Below, piece after piece: positions 34,708-43,512 of a stretch of 43,512 bases of DNA (position 1 is its first letter; each line of letters starts with the position of its first letter). Made by a program: the position numbers and the translations under genes. The notes under the pieces were generated by a model, which was not told where the DNA came from, searched no databases, and was given only the letters and a program-made list of their open reading frames with translations. The DNA is taken from positions 1 to 43,512 of the forward strand of contig JAVKKH010000006.1 of NCBI GenBank assembly GCA_031296405.1. Reading direction: 5' to 3'. The stretch comes from Candidatus Tepidifontimicrobium thermophilum. Lineage in GTDB: Bacteria; Sysuimicrobiota; Sysuimicrobiia; Sysuimicrobiales; Sysuimicrobiaceae.

Positions 34708-37700
34708 ATGGGATTTTCACCAGCTTCGCCCCGGGTGAACTTCCCGGAGCTGGAAGAGCGGATCTTGGGCTTCTGGGCCGAGCAGGACGTCTTCCGCAAG
34801 ACCCTGGAAGCGCGGCAGGGCTGCCCGCAGTTCACCTTCTACGAGGGGCCGCCCACGGCCAACGGGCTGCCGGGCGTGCACCACGTCCTGGCCCGGGCCT
34901 ACAAGGACGCCATCCCGCGCTACCGCACCATGCGCGGCTACTTTGTCCCCCGCAAGGCGGGTTGGGACACCCACGGCCTGCCCGTGGAGATCGAGGTGGA
35001 GAAGGAGCTCGGGATCAACAGCAAACGGGAGATCGAGGCCTACGGGGTTGCGGAATTCAACCGCCGCTGTAAGGAGTCCGTGTTCCGCTACGAGCGGGAG
35101 TGGGTGCGCCTGAGCGAGCGCATCGGCTTCTGGCTGGACTACGAGCGCCCCTACGTGACGTACTCCAACGAGTACATCGAGTCCGTGTGGTGGATCCTCC
35201 GGCAGCTCTGGGACCGCGGGCTGCTCTACCAGGGTTACAAGGTGGTGCCCTACTGCCCCCGTTGCGGGACCCCGCTCAGCAGCCACGAGGTGGCTTTGGG
35301 CTACCGGGAGACGGACGACCCCTCGGTGATCGTGCGGCTCCGGCTGACCGAGCAGCCCGGGACGTCGCTGCTGGTGTGGACCACCACGCCCTGGACGCTG
35401 CCCGCCAACGTGGCGTGCGCGGTGCACCCGCAGGTCGCCTACGTGAAGGCCCGCCAGGGAGACGAGGTGTTGGTGGTGGCGAAAGACCTGGCGGACGCCG
35501 TGCTGCAAGGCTCCTACGAGGTCCTGGAGGAGGTCCGCGGGGAGTCCCTGGTGGGCCTGAAGTACGAGCCCCTTTTCCGCTTCTACCCAGAGGGCGACCG
35601 GTTGTGGCGGGTGTGGGCCGCAGAGTTCGTCACCACCGAGGAGGGGACCGGGGTGGTGCACATGGCGCCGGCCTACGGGGAGGAGGACATGGAGCTGGCG
35701 CGGCGGCACGGCCTCCCGGTGTTCCACCCGGTGGGCCCCGACGGCCGGTACACGGAGGAGGTCCCCCCGTGGGCGGGGCGGTTCGTGAAGGACGCGGACC
35801 CGGAGATCGTGGAGGACCTGCGCCAGCGGGGCCTGCTGTACCGCGCGGGCACCTACCGTCACACCTACCCCTTCTGCTGGCGCTGCGATAGCCCCCTCCT
35901 GTACTACGCCCGCACCAGCTGGCACGTGGCGGTCACCCGGTGTAAGGAGCAGCTCCTGCGGGCGAACGAGCAGATCCGGTGGGTGCCCGAGCACATCCAG
36001 CGCGGCCGGTTCGGGAACTGGCTGGAGAACGTGGTGGACTGGGCCCTGTCCCGGGAGCGGTACTGGGGCACGCCCCTCCCGATCTGGGTGTGCGAGGCGT
36101 GCGGGCTCCAGCACTGCGTGGGCAGCCTTGCGGAGCTCCGGGAGATGGCCGCGGAGCCGCTGCCGCAGCCCCTGGACCTGCACCGGCCGTACGTGGACGG
36201 AGTCCGGCTGCGCTGTCCGCGGTGTGGCGGGATCCTGCGCCGGGTCCCCGACCTCATCGACGTGTGGTTCGATTCGGGGGCCATGCCCGTGGCCCAGTGG
36301 CACTACCCCTTCGAGAACCAGGAGTGGTTCGAGCGCTCCTTCCCCGCGGACTACATCTGCGAGGGGATCGACCAGACCCGGGGGTGGTTCTACAGCCTCC
36401 ACGCCATCTCCGTGCTGCTGTTCGACCGGCCGGCGTACCGGAACTGCGTGTGCCTGGAGCTGGTGCTGGACGAGCACGGGGAGAAGATGAGCAAGAGCCG
36501 GGGGAACGTACTGGACCCGTGGAGCCTCATCCAGCGGTTCGGCGCGGACGCCCTGCGGTGGTTCTTCTTCTCCGTCAGCCCCCCGGGGATGCCCAAACGG
36601 CTCGGCCCTGCCGCGGTGGAGGAAGTCGTCCGGCGGTTCTTCCTCACCCTGTGGAACACGTACGTGTTCTTCACGACCTACGCCAGCCTGGACCGCTTCG
36701 ACCCCCTGCGGTGGCCCGCGCCGACCGTCAACGAGCGACCTGCCCTGGACCGCTGGCTGCTGTCGCGGCTGGCCGGGCTGGTGGCGGAAGCCACCGAGGC
36801 CATGGAGGCGTATAACCCCACCGACGCGGCCCGCGCGGTGGAGCGGTTCGTGGAGGACCTGTCCACCTGGTACGTGCGTCGGGGACGGCGTCGGTACTGG
36901 AAGGCCAGGGACGTGCAGGACCAGCGCAGCGCGTACCACACCCTGTACGAAGCCCTGGTCACCACCGCCAAGGTCATGGCTCCGCTGGCCCCCTTCCTGT
37001 CCGAGGAGCTGTACCAGGGGCTCGTTCGGGCGGTGGACGACGGCGCGCCGGTGAGCGTGCACCTCACGGACTGGCCACAGGCCAGGGAGCAGGATCGGGA
37101 CGTCGAGCTGGAACGGGCCATGGAGGAGGCGCGGTGGGTGGCGAGCCTGGGCCGCGCGGCGCGGTCCCGGGCCCGCATCCGGGTCCGCCAGCCGCTCGCT
37201 TCGGCGGTGGTGGTGGCCCCCCAGTCCCTCCTGCACCGGTACCCTGAGCTGGTGGAGTACGTGTCCGAGGAGCTCAACTGCAAGCGGGTGGAGCTGGTCG
37301 GGCAGGACAGCGCACGGGTGGAGTACGAGGTCAGGCCGCGGTTCGACGTGCTGGGGCCCCGGTACGGGCCCAAGGTCCAGGAGCTCGCCGCGGCTTTGGA
37401 TCGCCTCAGCCCCGCGGAGGCGCGACGGGTCGCCTTGGAGGGCCGGGCGGTGGTGGAGCTGGCAGGCGAGCAGGTGGAGCTGGGTCCGGAGGAGCTGGAC
37501 GTGCGCGTCCGGCAGCGGGAGGGATTCGTGGCCGAGGCGGGGCGAGGGTTCGTGGTGGTGCTGGATACCCGCATCACCCCGGAGCTGCGGCGGGAAGGGC
37601 TGGTGCGGGAGCTGGTGCACCACGTGCAGCAGGCGCGGCGGGAGGCGGAACTCCGGGTGGACCAGCGGATCGTGCTTTCGGTGGCCGGGCCGGCGGAGGT

Positions 37701-37848
37701 GGTGGAGGCGGTGAGGGAGCACCGCGCGGCGGTGGCGGAGGAGGTGCTGGCGGACCGCGTGGAGCTGGCGCGTGAGTTGGAGGGATTCCGCAGGGAGGTG
37801 TCGATCCTCGGCGAGCCCGTGACGCTGGTGCTGCAGCCGCTGCCGTGA
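34708..37848 (+). CDS. ileS: Isoleucyl-tRNA synthetase, type 2 (eukaryote/archaea-like)
   Basis: Charges tRNA-Ile. The HIGH-equivalent is PPTANGLPGVHHVLAR, with His58/His59, and the KMSKS loop is EKMSKSRGN near 592-600. HVAV, CP1 editing-domain motifs (LLVWTTTPWTLPANVACAVH, GTGVVHMAPAYGEED) are intact. Several CxxC pairs (YCPRCGTPL, CWRCDSPL, CEACG) could bind Zn. The GLPGVHH form and 1046-residue length, with a long C-terminal region, place it in the type 2 class, which is known for natural mupirocin tolerance. ATG 34708 follows AGGAGGACGGG. Confidence 0.96.
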   Translation: MGFSPASPRVNFPELEERILGFWAEQDVFRKTLEARQGCPQFTFYEGPPTANGLPGVHHVLARAYKDAIPRYRTMRGYFVPRKAGWDTHGLPVEIEVEKELGINSKREIEAYGVAEFNRRCKESVFRYEREWVRLSERIGFWLDYERPYVTYSNEYIESVWWILRQLWDRGLLYQGYKVVPYCPRCGTPLSSHEVALGYRETDDPSVIVRLRLTEQPGTSLLVWTTTPWTLPANVACAVHPQVAYVKARQGDEVLVVAKDLADAVLQGSYEVLEEVRGESLVGLKYEPLFRFYPEGDRLWRVWAAEFVTTEEGTGVVHMAPAYGEEDMELARRHGLPVFHPVGPDGRYTEEVPPWAGRFVKDADPEIVEDLRQRGLLYRAGTYRHTYPFCWRCDSPLLYYARTSWHVAVTRCKEQLLRANEQIRWVPEHIQRGRFGNWLENVVDWALSRERYWGTPLPIWVCEACGLQHCVGSLAELREMAAEPLPQPLDLHRPYVDGVRLRCPRCGGILRRVPDLIDVWFDSGAMPVAQWHYPFENQEWFERSFPADYICEGIDQTRGWFYSLHAISVLLFDRPAYRNCVCLELVLDEHGEKMSKSRGNVLDPWSLIQRFGADALRWFFFSVSPPGMPKRLGPAAVEEVVRRFFLTLWNTYVFFTTYASLDRFDPLRWPAPTVNERPALDRWLLSRLAGLVAEATEAMEAYNPTDAARAVERFVEDLSTWYVRRGRRRYWKARDVQDQRSAYHTLYEALVTTAKVMAPLAPFLSEELYQGLVRAVDDGAPVSVHLTDWPQAREQDRDVELERAMEEARWVASLGRAARSRARIRVRQPLASAVVVAPQSLLHRYPELVEYVSEELNCKRVELVGQDSARVEYEVRPRFDVLGPRYGPKVQELAAALDRLSPAEARRVALEGRAVVELAGEQVELGPEELDVRVRQREGFVAEAGRGFVVVLDTRITPELRREGLVRELVHHVQQARREAELRVDQRIVLSVAGPAEVVEAVREHRAAVAEEVLADRVELARELEGFRREVSILGEPVTLVLQPLP

Positions 37849-37880
37849 CGGCACACCCCTGGGGCCGGCTTGCAGGTTTG

Positions 37881-37889
37881 TGCTAAGAT
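37881..37889 (+). promoter_or_regulatory. Extended -10 promoter for the racemase gene
   Basis: TGC directly followed by TAAGAT (37884-37889) fits an extended -10. There is no usable -35 at normal distance. The start would be near 37896, 60 bases before the gene. Confidence 0.45.
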
Positions 37890-37955
37890 GAAGCGCCAGG
37901 GCCGGCGGGTGCCTCCGGCAGCCCGCAGACGGCCAGCACCGGTCGGGAGGGACGG

Positions 37956-38684
37956 ATGGCGCGCACGGTGGGGGTCCTCGGCGGCATGGGGCCGCGGGCC
38001 ACCGCAGACTTCTTCCAGAAGCTCATCGATCGCACCCCCGCAGCGCGGGATCAGGATCACCTGAGGGTGATCATCGACAGCAACCCGCAGATCCCGGACC
38101 GGTCGCGGTGCATCCTGGAGGGGGGAGAGGATCCCACCCCGGCCCTGGTGGCCACCGCCCGGAACCTGGAGCGGGCGGGCGCGGACTTCCTGGTCATCCC
38201 CTGCAACACCGCACACCACTTCCTCGAGGCGATCCGCGGCGCGGTCCGCATCCCGGTGCTCGACATCACCGAGGCGGTGGCGCGGCGGGCGGAGGGCTTC
38301 TCTGCCGTGGGGCTGCTCGCGACCCGGGCCACTGTGGCCGCAGGCCTGTACCAGAAGGCCCTGGAGCGGCGCGGCTGCCGGGTTGTGTTGGCGTCCCCCA
38401 GGGCGCAGGAGCTGGTAGACCGGGCCATCTTCGCGGTCAAGGCAGGCGACCTGGGATCGGAGGTGCGCGGATGGGTAAGGGAAGCGGCCCGGGAGCTGCT
38501 GGCTGAAGGCGCGCAGGCCCTGGTCCTGGGCTGCACGGAGATCCCCTTAGTGGTGGACCCGCAGGAGTGGCCGGTCCCCGTGCTGGACTCCACCGCGTTG
38601 CTGGCGGAGGCCGCAGTGGAGGAGGCCCTGCGGGAGGAGCGGACGGCGGGAATGGGGGCGGCGGCGGCGGCGTTCGGCGACTAA
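37956..38684 (+). CDS. Aspartate/glutamate racemase family protein
   Basis: Cofactor-independent amino acid racemase. The N-terminus MARTVGVLGGMGPRATADFF is the RacX/YgeA-type signature. The paired catalytic cysteines are Cys83 (IPCNTAHHF) and Cys193 (LGCTEIPLV). 242 residues is normal. It differs from MurI glutamate racemase, which has a different N-terminal motif (DSG-containing), so a role in making non-canonical D-amino acids is more likely than the main cell-wall supply. ATG 37956 follows GGGAGGGACGG. About 127 bases separate it from the next gene, with no clear terminator. Confidence 0.88.
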   Translation: MARTVGVLGGMGPRATADFFQKLIDRTPAARDQDHLRVIIDSNPQIPDRSRCILEGGEDPTPALVATARNLERAGADFLVIPCNTAHHFLEAIRGAVRIPVLDITEAVARRAEGFSAVGLLATRATVAAGLYQKALERRGCRVVLASPRAQELVDRAIFAVKAGDLGSEVRGWVREAARELLAEGAQALVLGCTEIPLVVDPQEWPVPVLDSTALLAEAAVEEALREERTAGMGAAAAAFGD

Positions 38685-38811
38685 GCAAGCCAAGGGACGA
38701 AGACGGGACTAGGGCTCCAGGGGCTGGGCGCGTCGGGTCAACACCCTGGCGTGCCGGCCGGGACGTACGCAGCGGCCGGTGGGGCCAGCTAGTTCCGAGC
38801 TGGGGGCGAGG

Positions 38812-39519
38812 ATGGCCAAGAAGAAGGTGTCCGAGGCTAGGAAGACGGAGAGGAAGCGGGCGCGAAAGCCTGCTCCCCCGAAGCCGGCAAAGCCGGCGCG
38901 CAAGCGCAGCACCGCGGCCTCGCGAAGCCAGGGGGAGGCCAAGCGAACTTCCGGGACTCAGCGGGCACCTGCCCAGGTCACCTCCTTCAGCCGGTCCTCA
39001 AGCGGGGCGCCTGCCGGGTCGGTGCTCCTGCGGCCGCCGCGCGTGGACCTGCCCTCGCCCACGGCAGCCCGGTCCACACCGAGGCCCGGTCCGGTGGCAG
39101 GCCCGGTGGGCGGGCAGGTGCAGCCCGTGACGCAGGCGGACTACCCCGAGTTCCGACGGCTGCTGCTGGCGGAGCGGGAGCGGCTGCTGCAGGAGCTCGC
39201 GACCCTCGGGGAGCGCCTACAGCAGGTGGAGGAGATCGGCCTGGTGGAAGCCGCCAACGAGGACGACTACGGGGACGTGGCCTCGGAGGCGTTCGAGCGG
39301 GAGAAGGGCTTCGCCCTGGAGACCTCCGTCCAGGGCATGCTGCGCATGGTGGAGGATGCCCTCCGCAAGCTGGAGGCGGGCACCTACGGCACGTGTGAGA
39401 GGTGCGGAGGGCCTATCGACGTGGAGCGTCTGCGGGCCCTTCCCTTCGCGAGCCTATGCATCCGGTGCAAGGCCGAGCAGGAGCGCGAGAGCGGTTCCGG
39501 CAACGGCTGGTCCAGCTGA
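38812..39519 (+). CDS. DksA/TraR-type zinc-finger protein with long basic N-terminal tail
   Basis: The C-terminal half is a TraR/DksA protein: a coiled-coil start (FRRLLLAERERLLQELATLG), an acidic EDDYGDVASEAFEREKGF turn, and a C4 zinc finger at Cys195, Cys198, Cys216 and Cys219. Such proteins act in the secondary channel of RNA polymerase or as related stress factors. Residues 1-100 are quite different: Lys, Arg, Ala, Pro and Ser dominate (MAKKKVSEARKTERKRARK, PAPPKPAKPARKRSTAAS), like histone H1 tails. ATG 38812 starts exactly at the MAKKK segment, after GGGCGAGG. 235 residues, against about 120-150 for relatives. lspA follows at once. Confidence 0.85.
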   Translation: MAKKKVSEARKTERKRARKPAPPKPAKPARKRSTAASRSQGEAKRTSGTQRAPAQVTSFSRSSSGAPAGSVLLRPPRVDLPSPTAARSTPRPGPVAGPVGGQVQPVTQADYPEFRRLLLAERERLLQELATLGERLQQVEEIGLVEAANEDDYGDVASEAFEREKGFALETSVQGMLRMVEDALRKLEAGTYGTCERCGGPIDVERLRALPFASLCIRCKAEQERESGSGNGWSS

Positions 39520-39554
39520 CCTGGGAGGTCCCGCGGGGCCTGCGTCCAGAGTTC

Positions 39555-39986
39555 GTGGGGACGGCCCTGCTGGTGGCGGCGGTGGACCAGGCTTCTAAGG
39601 CCGCGGTCCTGAGCCGGCTGCAGTTCGGTGAGTCCGTGCCGTTGCTCGCTCCCCTCCTGAGGCTCACGCTGTGGCGCAATACTGGGATCGCCTTCGGCCT
39701 GCTCAGCGGCGCCAGCGAGTGGGTGGGCGTGGCGGCGGTCCTAGCGGCAGTCTGGCTGGTCCTGCACCACCGGCACCGGTGGCACGACTCCCCGCTCATC
39801 CGGGCCGGTATGGGGATGGTGCTGGGGGGCGCCGCGGGGAATCTGGTGGATCGGGTGCGGTACGGCTACGTGGTGGACTTCGTGCAGCTGCCGTACTGGC
39901 CGATCTTCAACGTGGCAGACGCCTGCATCGTGGTCGGGGGGGTGTTGCTGGCCCTGGGCAGCGTGCGGGCCGGAAGGCCCGTGTAG
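39555..39986 (+). CDS. lspA: Lipoprotein signal peptidase (signal peptidase II)
   Basis: Membrane aspartyl protease that cleaves prolipoprotein signal peptides. DQASK (11-15), WRNTGIAFGLL (40-50), GGAAGNLVDRVRYGYVVDF with catalytic Asp99, and FNVADACIVVGG with catalytic Asp122 are all intact, with four hydrophobic helices. The start is uncertain. GTG 39555 gives 143 residues but a short first helix. A CTG at 39540 lies ten bases after GGAGGT (39524-39529) and would add five residues; starts inside the upstream gene are also open. Confidence 0.9.
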   Translation: MGTALLVAAVDQASKAAVLSRLQFGESVPLLAPLLRLTLWRNTGIAFGLLSGASEWVGVAAVLAAVWLVLHHRHRWHDSPLIRAGMGMVLGGAAGNLVDRVRYGYVVDFVQLPYWPIFNVADACIVVGGVLLALGSVRAGRPV

Positions 39987-40731
39987 TCAGGGGGGGCACG
40001 GCGGACGGTGGAGGGCACCCTGTTCCGGATCGGAGGCGTGGGCGTCTCCGTCTACGGGCTGTTCCTGCTGGCTGGCTTCGGTGCCGGGCTGCTTCGGCTC
40101 GTCCGCAGTGCGGGGCGGGCGGGCCTGACGCAGGCCGAGGCGTTGGACCTCGGCCTGTACCTGCTGCTGGCGGGGCTGGTGGGAGCTCGTTTGGGCCACG
40201 TCCTGGCGCACGCGGGAGCTTACCTGGCGGATCCCCTGCGAGCGGTCCTCATCTGGCAGGACGGAGGGCTGGCCTTCTACGGGGGCGTGGCGGCGTGCGT
40301 GGTGGCCTGCCGGACGCTGCGCCCGGACCGTTGGGTGGCGGTCCTGGACGCGGTGGCGGCACCGGCGGCAGCTGGCTACGCCTTGGGCGTACTCGGGGCT
40401 CTGTGGGGCGGGCTCTTCCTGGGACGGCCCACGGACCTGCCGTGGGCCGTGGACGTGGCTGGAGCGCTGCGCCACCCTGTTGCGGCGTACCTGGCGCTGG
40501 CGTCGGTGGGGGCCTACCGGGTCCTGGAGGCCATGGCCCGCGTGGAACACCTGCCCGGCCAGCTGACCCTGACCTACCTGGTGCTCCACGGGACCGCCCG
40601 GACCGCCGCGGACCTGTTCGTGGACCCCAACGCCACGTCCGCAGTGGTGGGTCCGTTGACCCTCGGCCAGTTGAGCGCCGGGGTGGTGGCGGCAGCCGCG
40701 GGGGCAGGCCTGTGGGCGTTGGGAAGGGCCC

Positions 40732-42248
<1,517 letters not shown>

Positions 42249-42255
42249 CCCTGTG

Positions 42256-43512
42256 TCACGCGCCCTCCGGGGGTGAGGGGCTGACCCGCAGGGTCCGCTC
42301 CTCCCGGTAGGTGACGCGGCCCGGCGGGCCGCCGGGGACGCGCCGCACGAACCGCCGCTCCGTGTAGTCCACGTCTACCGCGGGCGAGGTACGGGCGCCG
42401 CTGTAGTACGCGGCCACCGCGGCCACGCGGCGCAGGGTGTCCTCCGCGGGCACGCGGCCTCCCGTCTTCAACACCACGTGGGCGCCCGGGACGCCTCGGG
42501 CGTGGAACCACAGGTCCCGGGGGCCGGCCAGCTGGAAGGTCACCCGGTCGTTGTCTCGGTTCGACCGTCCCACCAGGACCTGGAAGCCGTCCACGGTGAA
42601 CGCGCGGGGGGCAGAGCGGCCTGGCCGTCCGCGGCGGGGCCGCGCGCCCGGCAGCTCTGCGGCCACCTCCTCCAGCTCCTCGTGGGTGGTAGCACACTCC
42701 GCGTGCACCCGCAGGCCGTCGAGGAAGTCCACCTCCTGTGCGAGGGCCAAAGCTCGCTGTGGGAGGGCGCGGAGCGCGGCCCGCAGTTTTGCGTGCCGGC
42801 GGAAGTACTCCTGCGCGTTCTCCACCGCGGTTTGGGCGGGGTTTAGGGGGATGTCCACCGGCTCGCCCTGGTAGCCGGGGAGTCGCACGGAGCTGGCGCC
42901 CTTTGGGACCTGGGCGCTGTAGGCCAGGAGCAACGTTCCCCATTCCCGCAGCCGGTCGGCGTTCTGGGCCTCCTCCAGGTCCAGCCGCACCTGCTGCAGG
43001 GCCGCGGTCCTGCGCTCCGCCAGCGCGCGGATGCGCGACAGCAGCGCCTGCCGGTGCGCCTCCAGGCGTGCTGTCCGGGCCCGGACGTCCACCGCCCGCT
43101 CCAGCGCCTCGCTCATGCGGACCCTGTGGGCCGGCAGGTCCTCCAGGCAGCCGTAGGCGAAGGGGGCAAACGCGACGGGCGCGGGGTCGGGGCCGTACAG
43201 GTGCGGGTCGAAACGGCCTGAGGCGACGCGGTCCCGGAGCTCCTCCAGCAACTCGGCCAGGGCGCAGGCTCGCGCGGGCTCGCAGGCAGTGACCTCTGGG
43301 TCTCCGGTGCGCCAGGCCAGCTCGTAGGCCAGAAGCGGCCCGACTCCCGCCACGCAGCGCAGCAGGGCCTGCCAAAGGGGCTGCGGGACCTGACGCAAGC
43401 AGTCGAGGAGGGCGGCACCGTCCAGCTCTCCAGGCTTTGGCCTCGGGTCCGGGGGCGGCGGCCGGTAGGGGAGCCCTGGCAGCAGCGGCCGCACGCGGGA
43501 CCGCTCGGGGGG
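42256..43512 (-). CDS. rqcH: RqcH/FbpA-type NFACT protein, N-terminus cut by window
   Basis: Ribosome quality-control factor that adds C-terminal alanine tails to peptides stalled on 50S subunits. The frame stays open to the window edge, so the NFACT-N domain is missing; what remains begins near the RPLLPGLPYRPPPP linker. A coiled-coil region follows (about residues 140-280 of the visible part). The NFACT-R domain has DLWFHARGVPGAHVVLKTGG with the key DLWxHAR motif. It ends with YYSGARTSPAVDVDYTERRF and REERTLRVSP. It converges on pyrR with only seven bases between the stops. Confidence 0.92.
   Translation of the reverse strand, partial: PPERSRVRPLLPGLPYRPPPPDPRPKPGELDGAALLDCLRQVPQPLWQALLRCVAGVGPLLAYELAWRTGDPEVTACEPARACALAELLEELRDRVASGRFDPHLYGPDPAPVAFAPFAYGCLEDLPAHRVRMSEALERAVDVRARTARLEAHRQALLSRIRALAERRTAALQQVRLDLEEAQNADRLREWGTLLLAYSAQVPKGASSVRLPGYQGEPVDIPLNPAQTAVENAQEYFRRHAKLRAALRALPQRALALAQEVDFLDGLRVHAECATTHEELEEVAAELPGARPRRGRPGRSAPRAFTVDGFQVLVGRSNRDNDRVTFQLAGPRDLWFHARGVPGAHVVLKTGGRVPAEDTLRRVAAVAAYYSGARTSPAVDVDYTERRFVRRVPGGPPGRVTYREERTLRVSPSPPEGA

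Noticed and set aside
34717-37854. A 1045-residue open frame antisense to ileS
   Set aside because: It exactly mirrors a conserved ileS, is rich in His, Gln, Pro, Leu and Arg without motifs, and is explained by GC-skewed codons keeping the opposite strand free of stops.

Overview
This is about 43.5 kb of very GC-rich (roughly 70%), densely packed bacterial chromosome. Start codons are often GTG or TTG, many neighbours overlap by GTGA or ATGA, and recognisable -35/-10 promoters appear at operon heads. A tRNA-Ile-type T-box leader, SufU-type Fe-S assembly, RqcH, PcrA, PyrR and the order dksA-like/lspA/lgt-like/rluD/pyrR point to a terrabacterial lineage near high-GC Bacillota, Actinobacteria or a related uncultured group. 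I cannot name the genus. There is no phage, IS element or CRISPR array. The region is almost all housekeeping, so most of the interest lies in regulation and in variant family members.

Layout. 1-5.1 kb: nucleotide genes pyrF (cut by the window edge), pyrE, then, from a consensus promoter, hpt, a CBS-less IMP dehydrogenase of the GuaB3 type, and guaA. A small frame-disrupted nucleotidyltransferase-like remnant joins guaA to pcrA (5.1-7.3 kb). 7.4-13.2 kb: a complete five-gene peptide/opine-type ABC importer with a strong hairpin after the binding-protein gene. 13.2-15.7 kb: a membrane glycosyltransferase (minus strand) and an adenosine-deaminase-family enzyme, divergent from one compact promoter. 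15.7-22.8 kb: a TetR regulator with its own palindromic operator, co-transcribed with menF-menD-menB-menA-menE. menC and menH are not here.

22.8-29.1 kb: an OsmC protein, then the Suf operon sufC-sufB-sufD-Rieske ferredoxin-sufS-sufU. 29.1-31.5 kb: a membrane-tethered thioredoxin, a DUF881 coiled-coil protein and an FAD-dependent reductase, each overlapping the next by GTGA. 31.5-31.7 kb: tRNA-Leu(CAA) and tRNA-Val(TAC) abut with no intervening base. Then come a hotdog thioesterase and a 57-residue unknown protein. 32.5-34.3 kb (minus): a secreted FAD oxidoreductase with SLH-like C-terminal repeats.

34.4-37.8 kb: T-box leader and terminator in front of a type-2 (eukaryote/archaea-like) ileS. 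38-42.2 kb: Asp/Glu racemase, a DksA-type zinc-finger protein with a long histone-H1-like tail, lspA, an Lgt homologue lacking key catalytic residues, rluD and pyrR. The window ends inside rqcH (minus strand).

The genes serve de novo and salvage nucleotide synthesis, menaquinone synthesis, Fe-S cluster assembly, peptide uptake, lipoprotein processing and translation quality. The best leads for something undescribed are the TetR-controlled men operon, the Lgt-like protein without its catalytic arginines, the H1-tailed DksA protein, the SLH-anchored oxidoreductase and the zero-gap tRNA pair.
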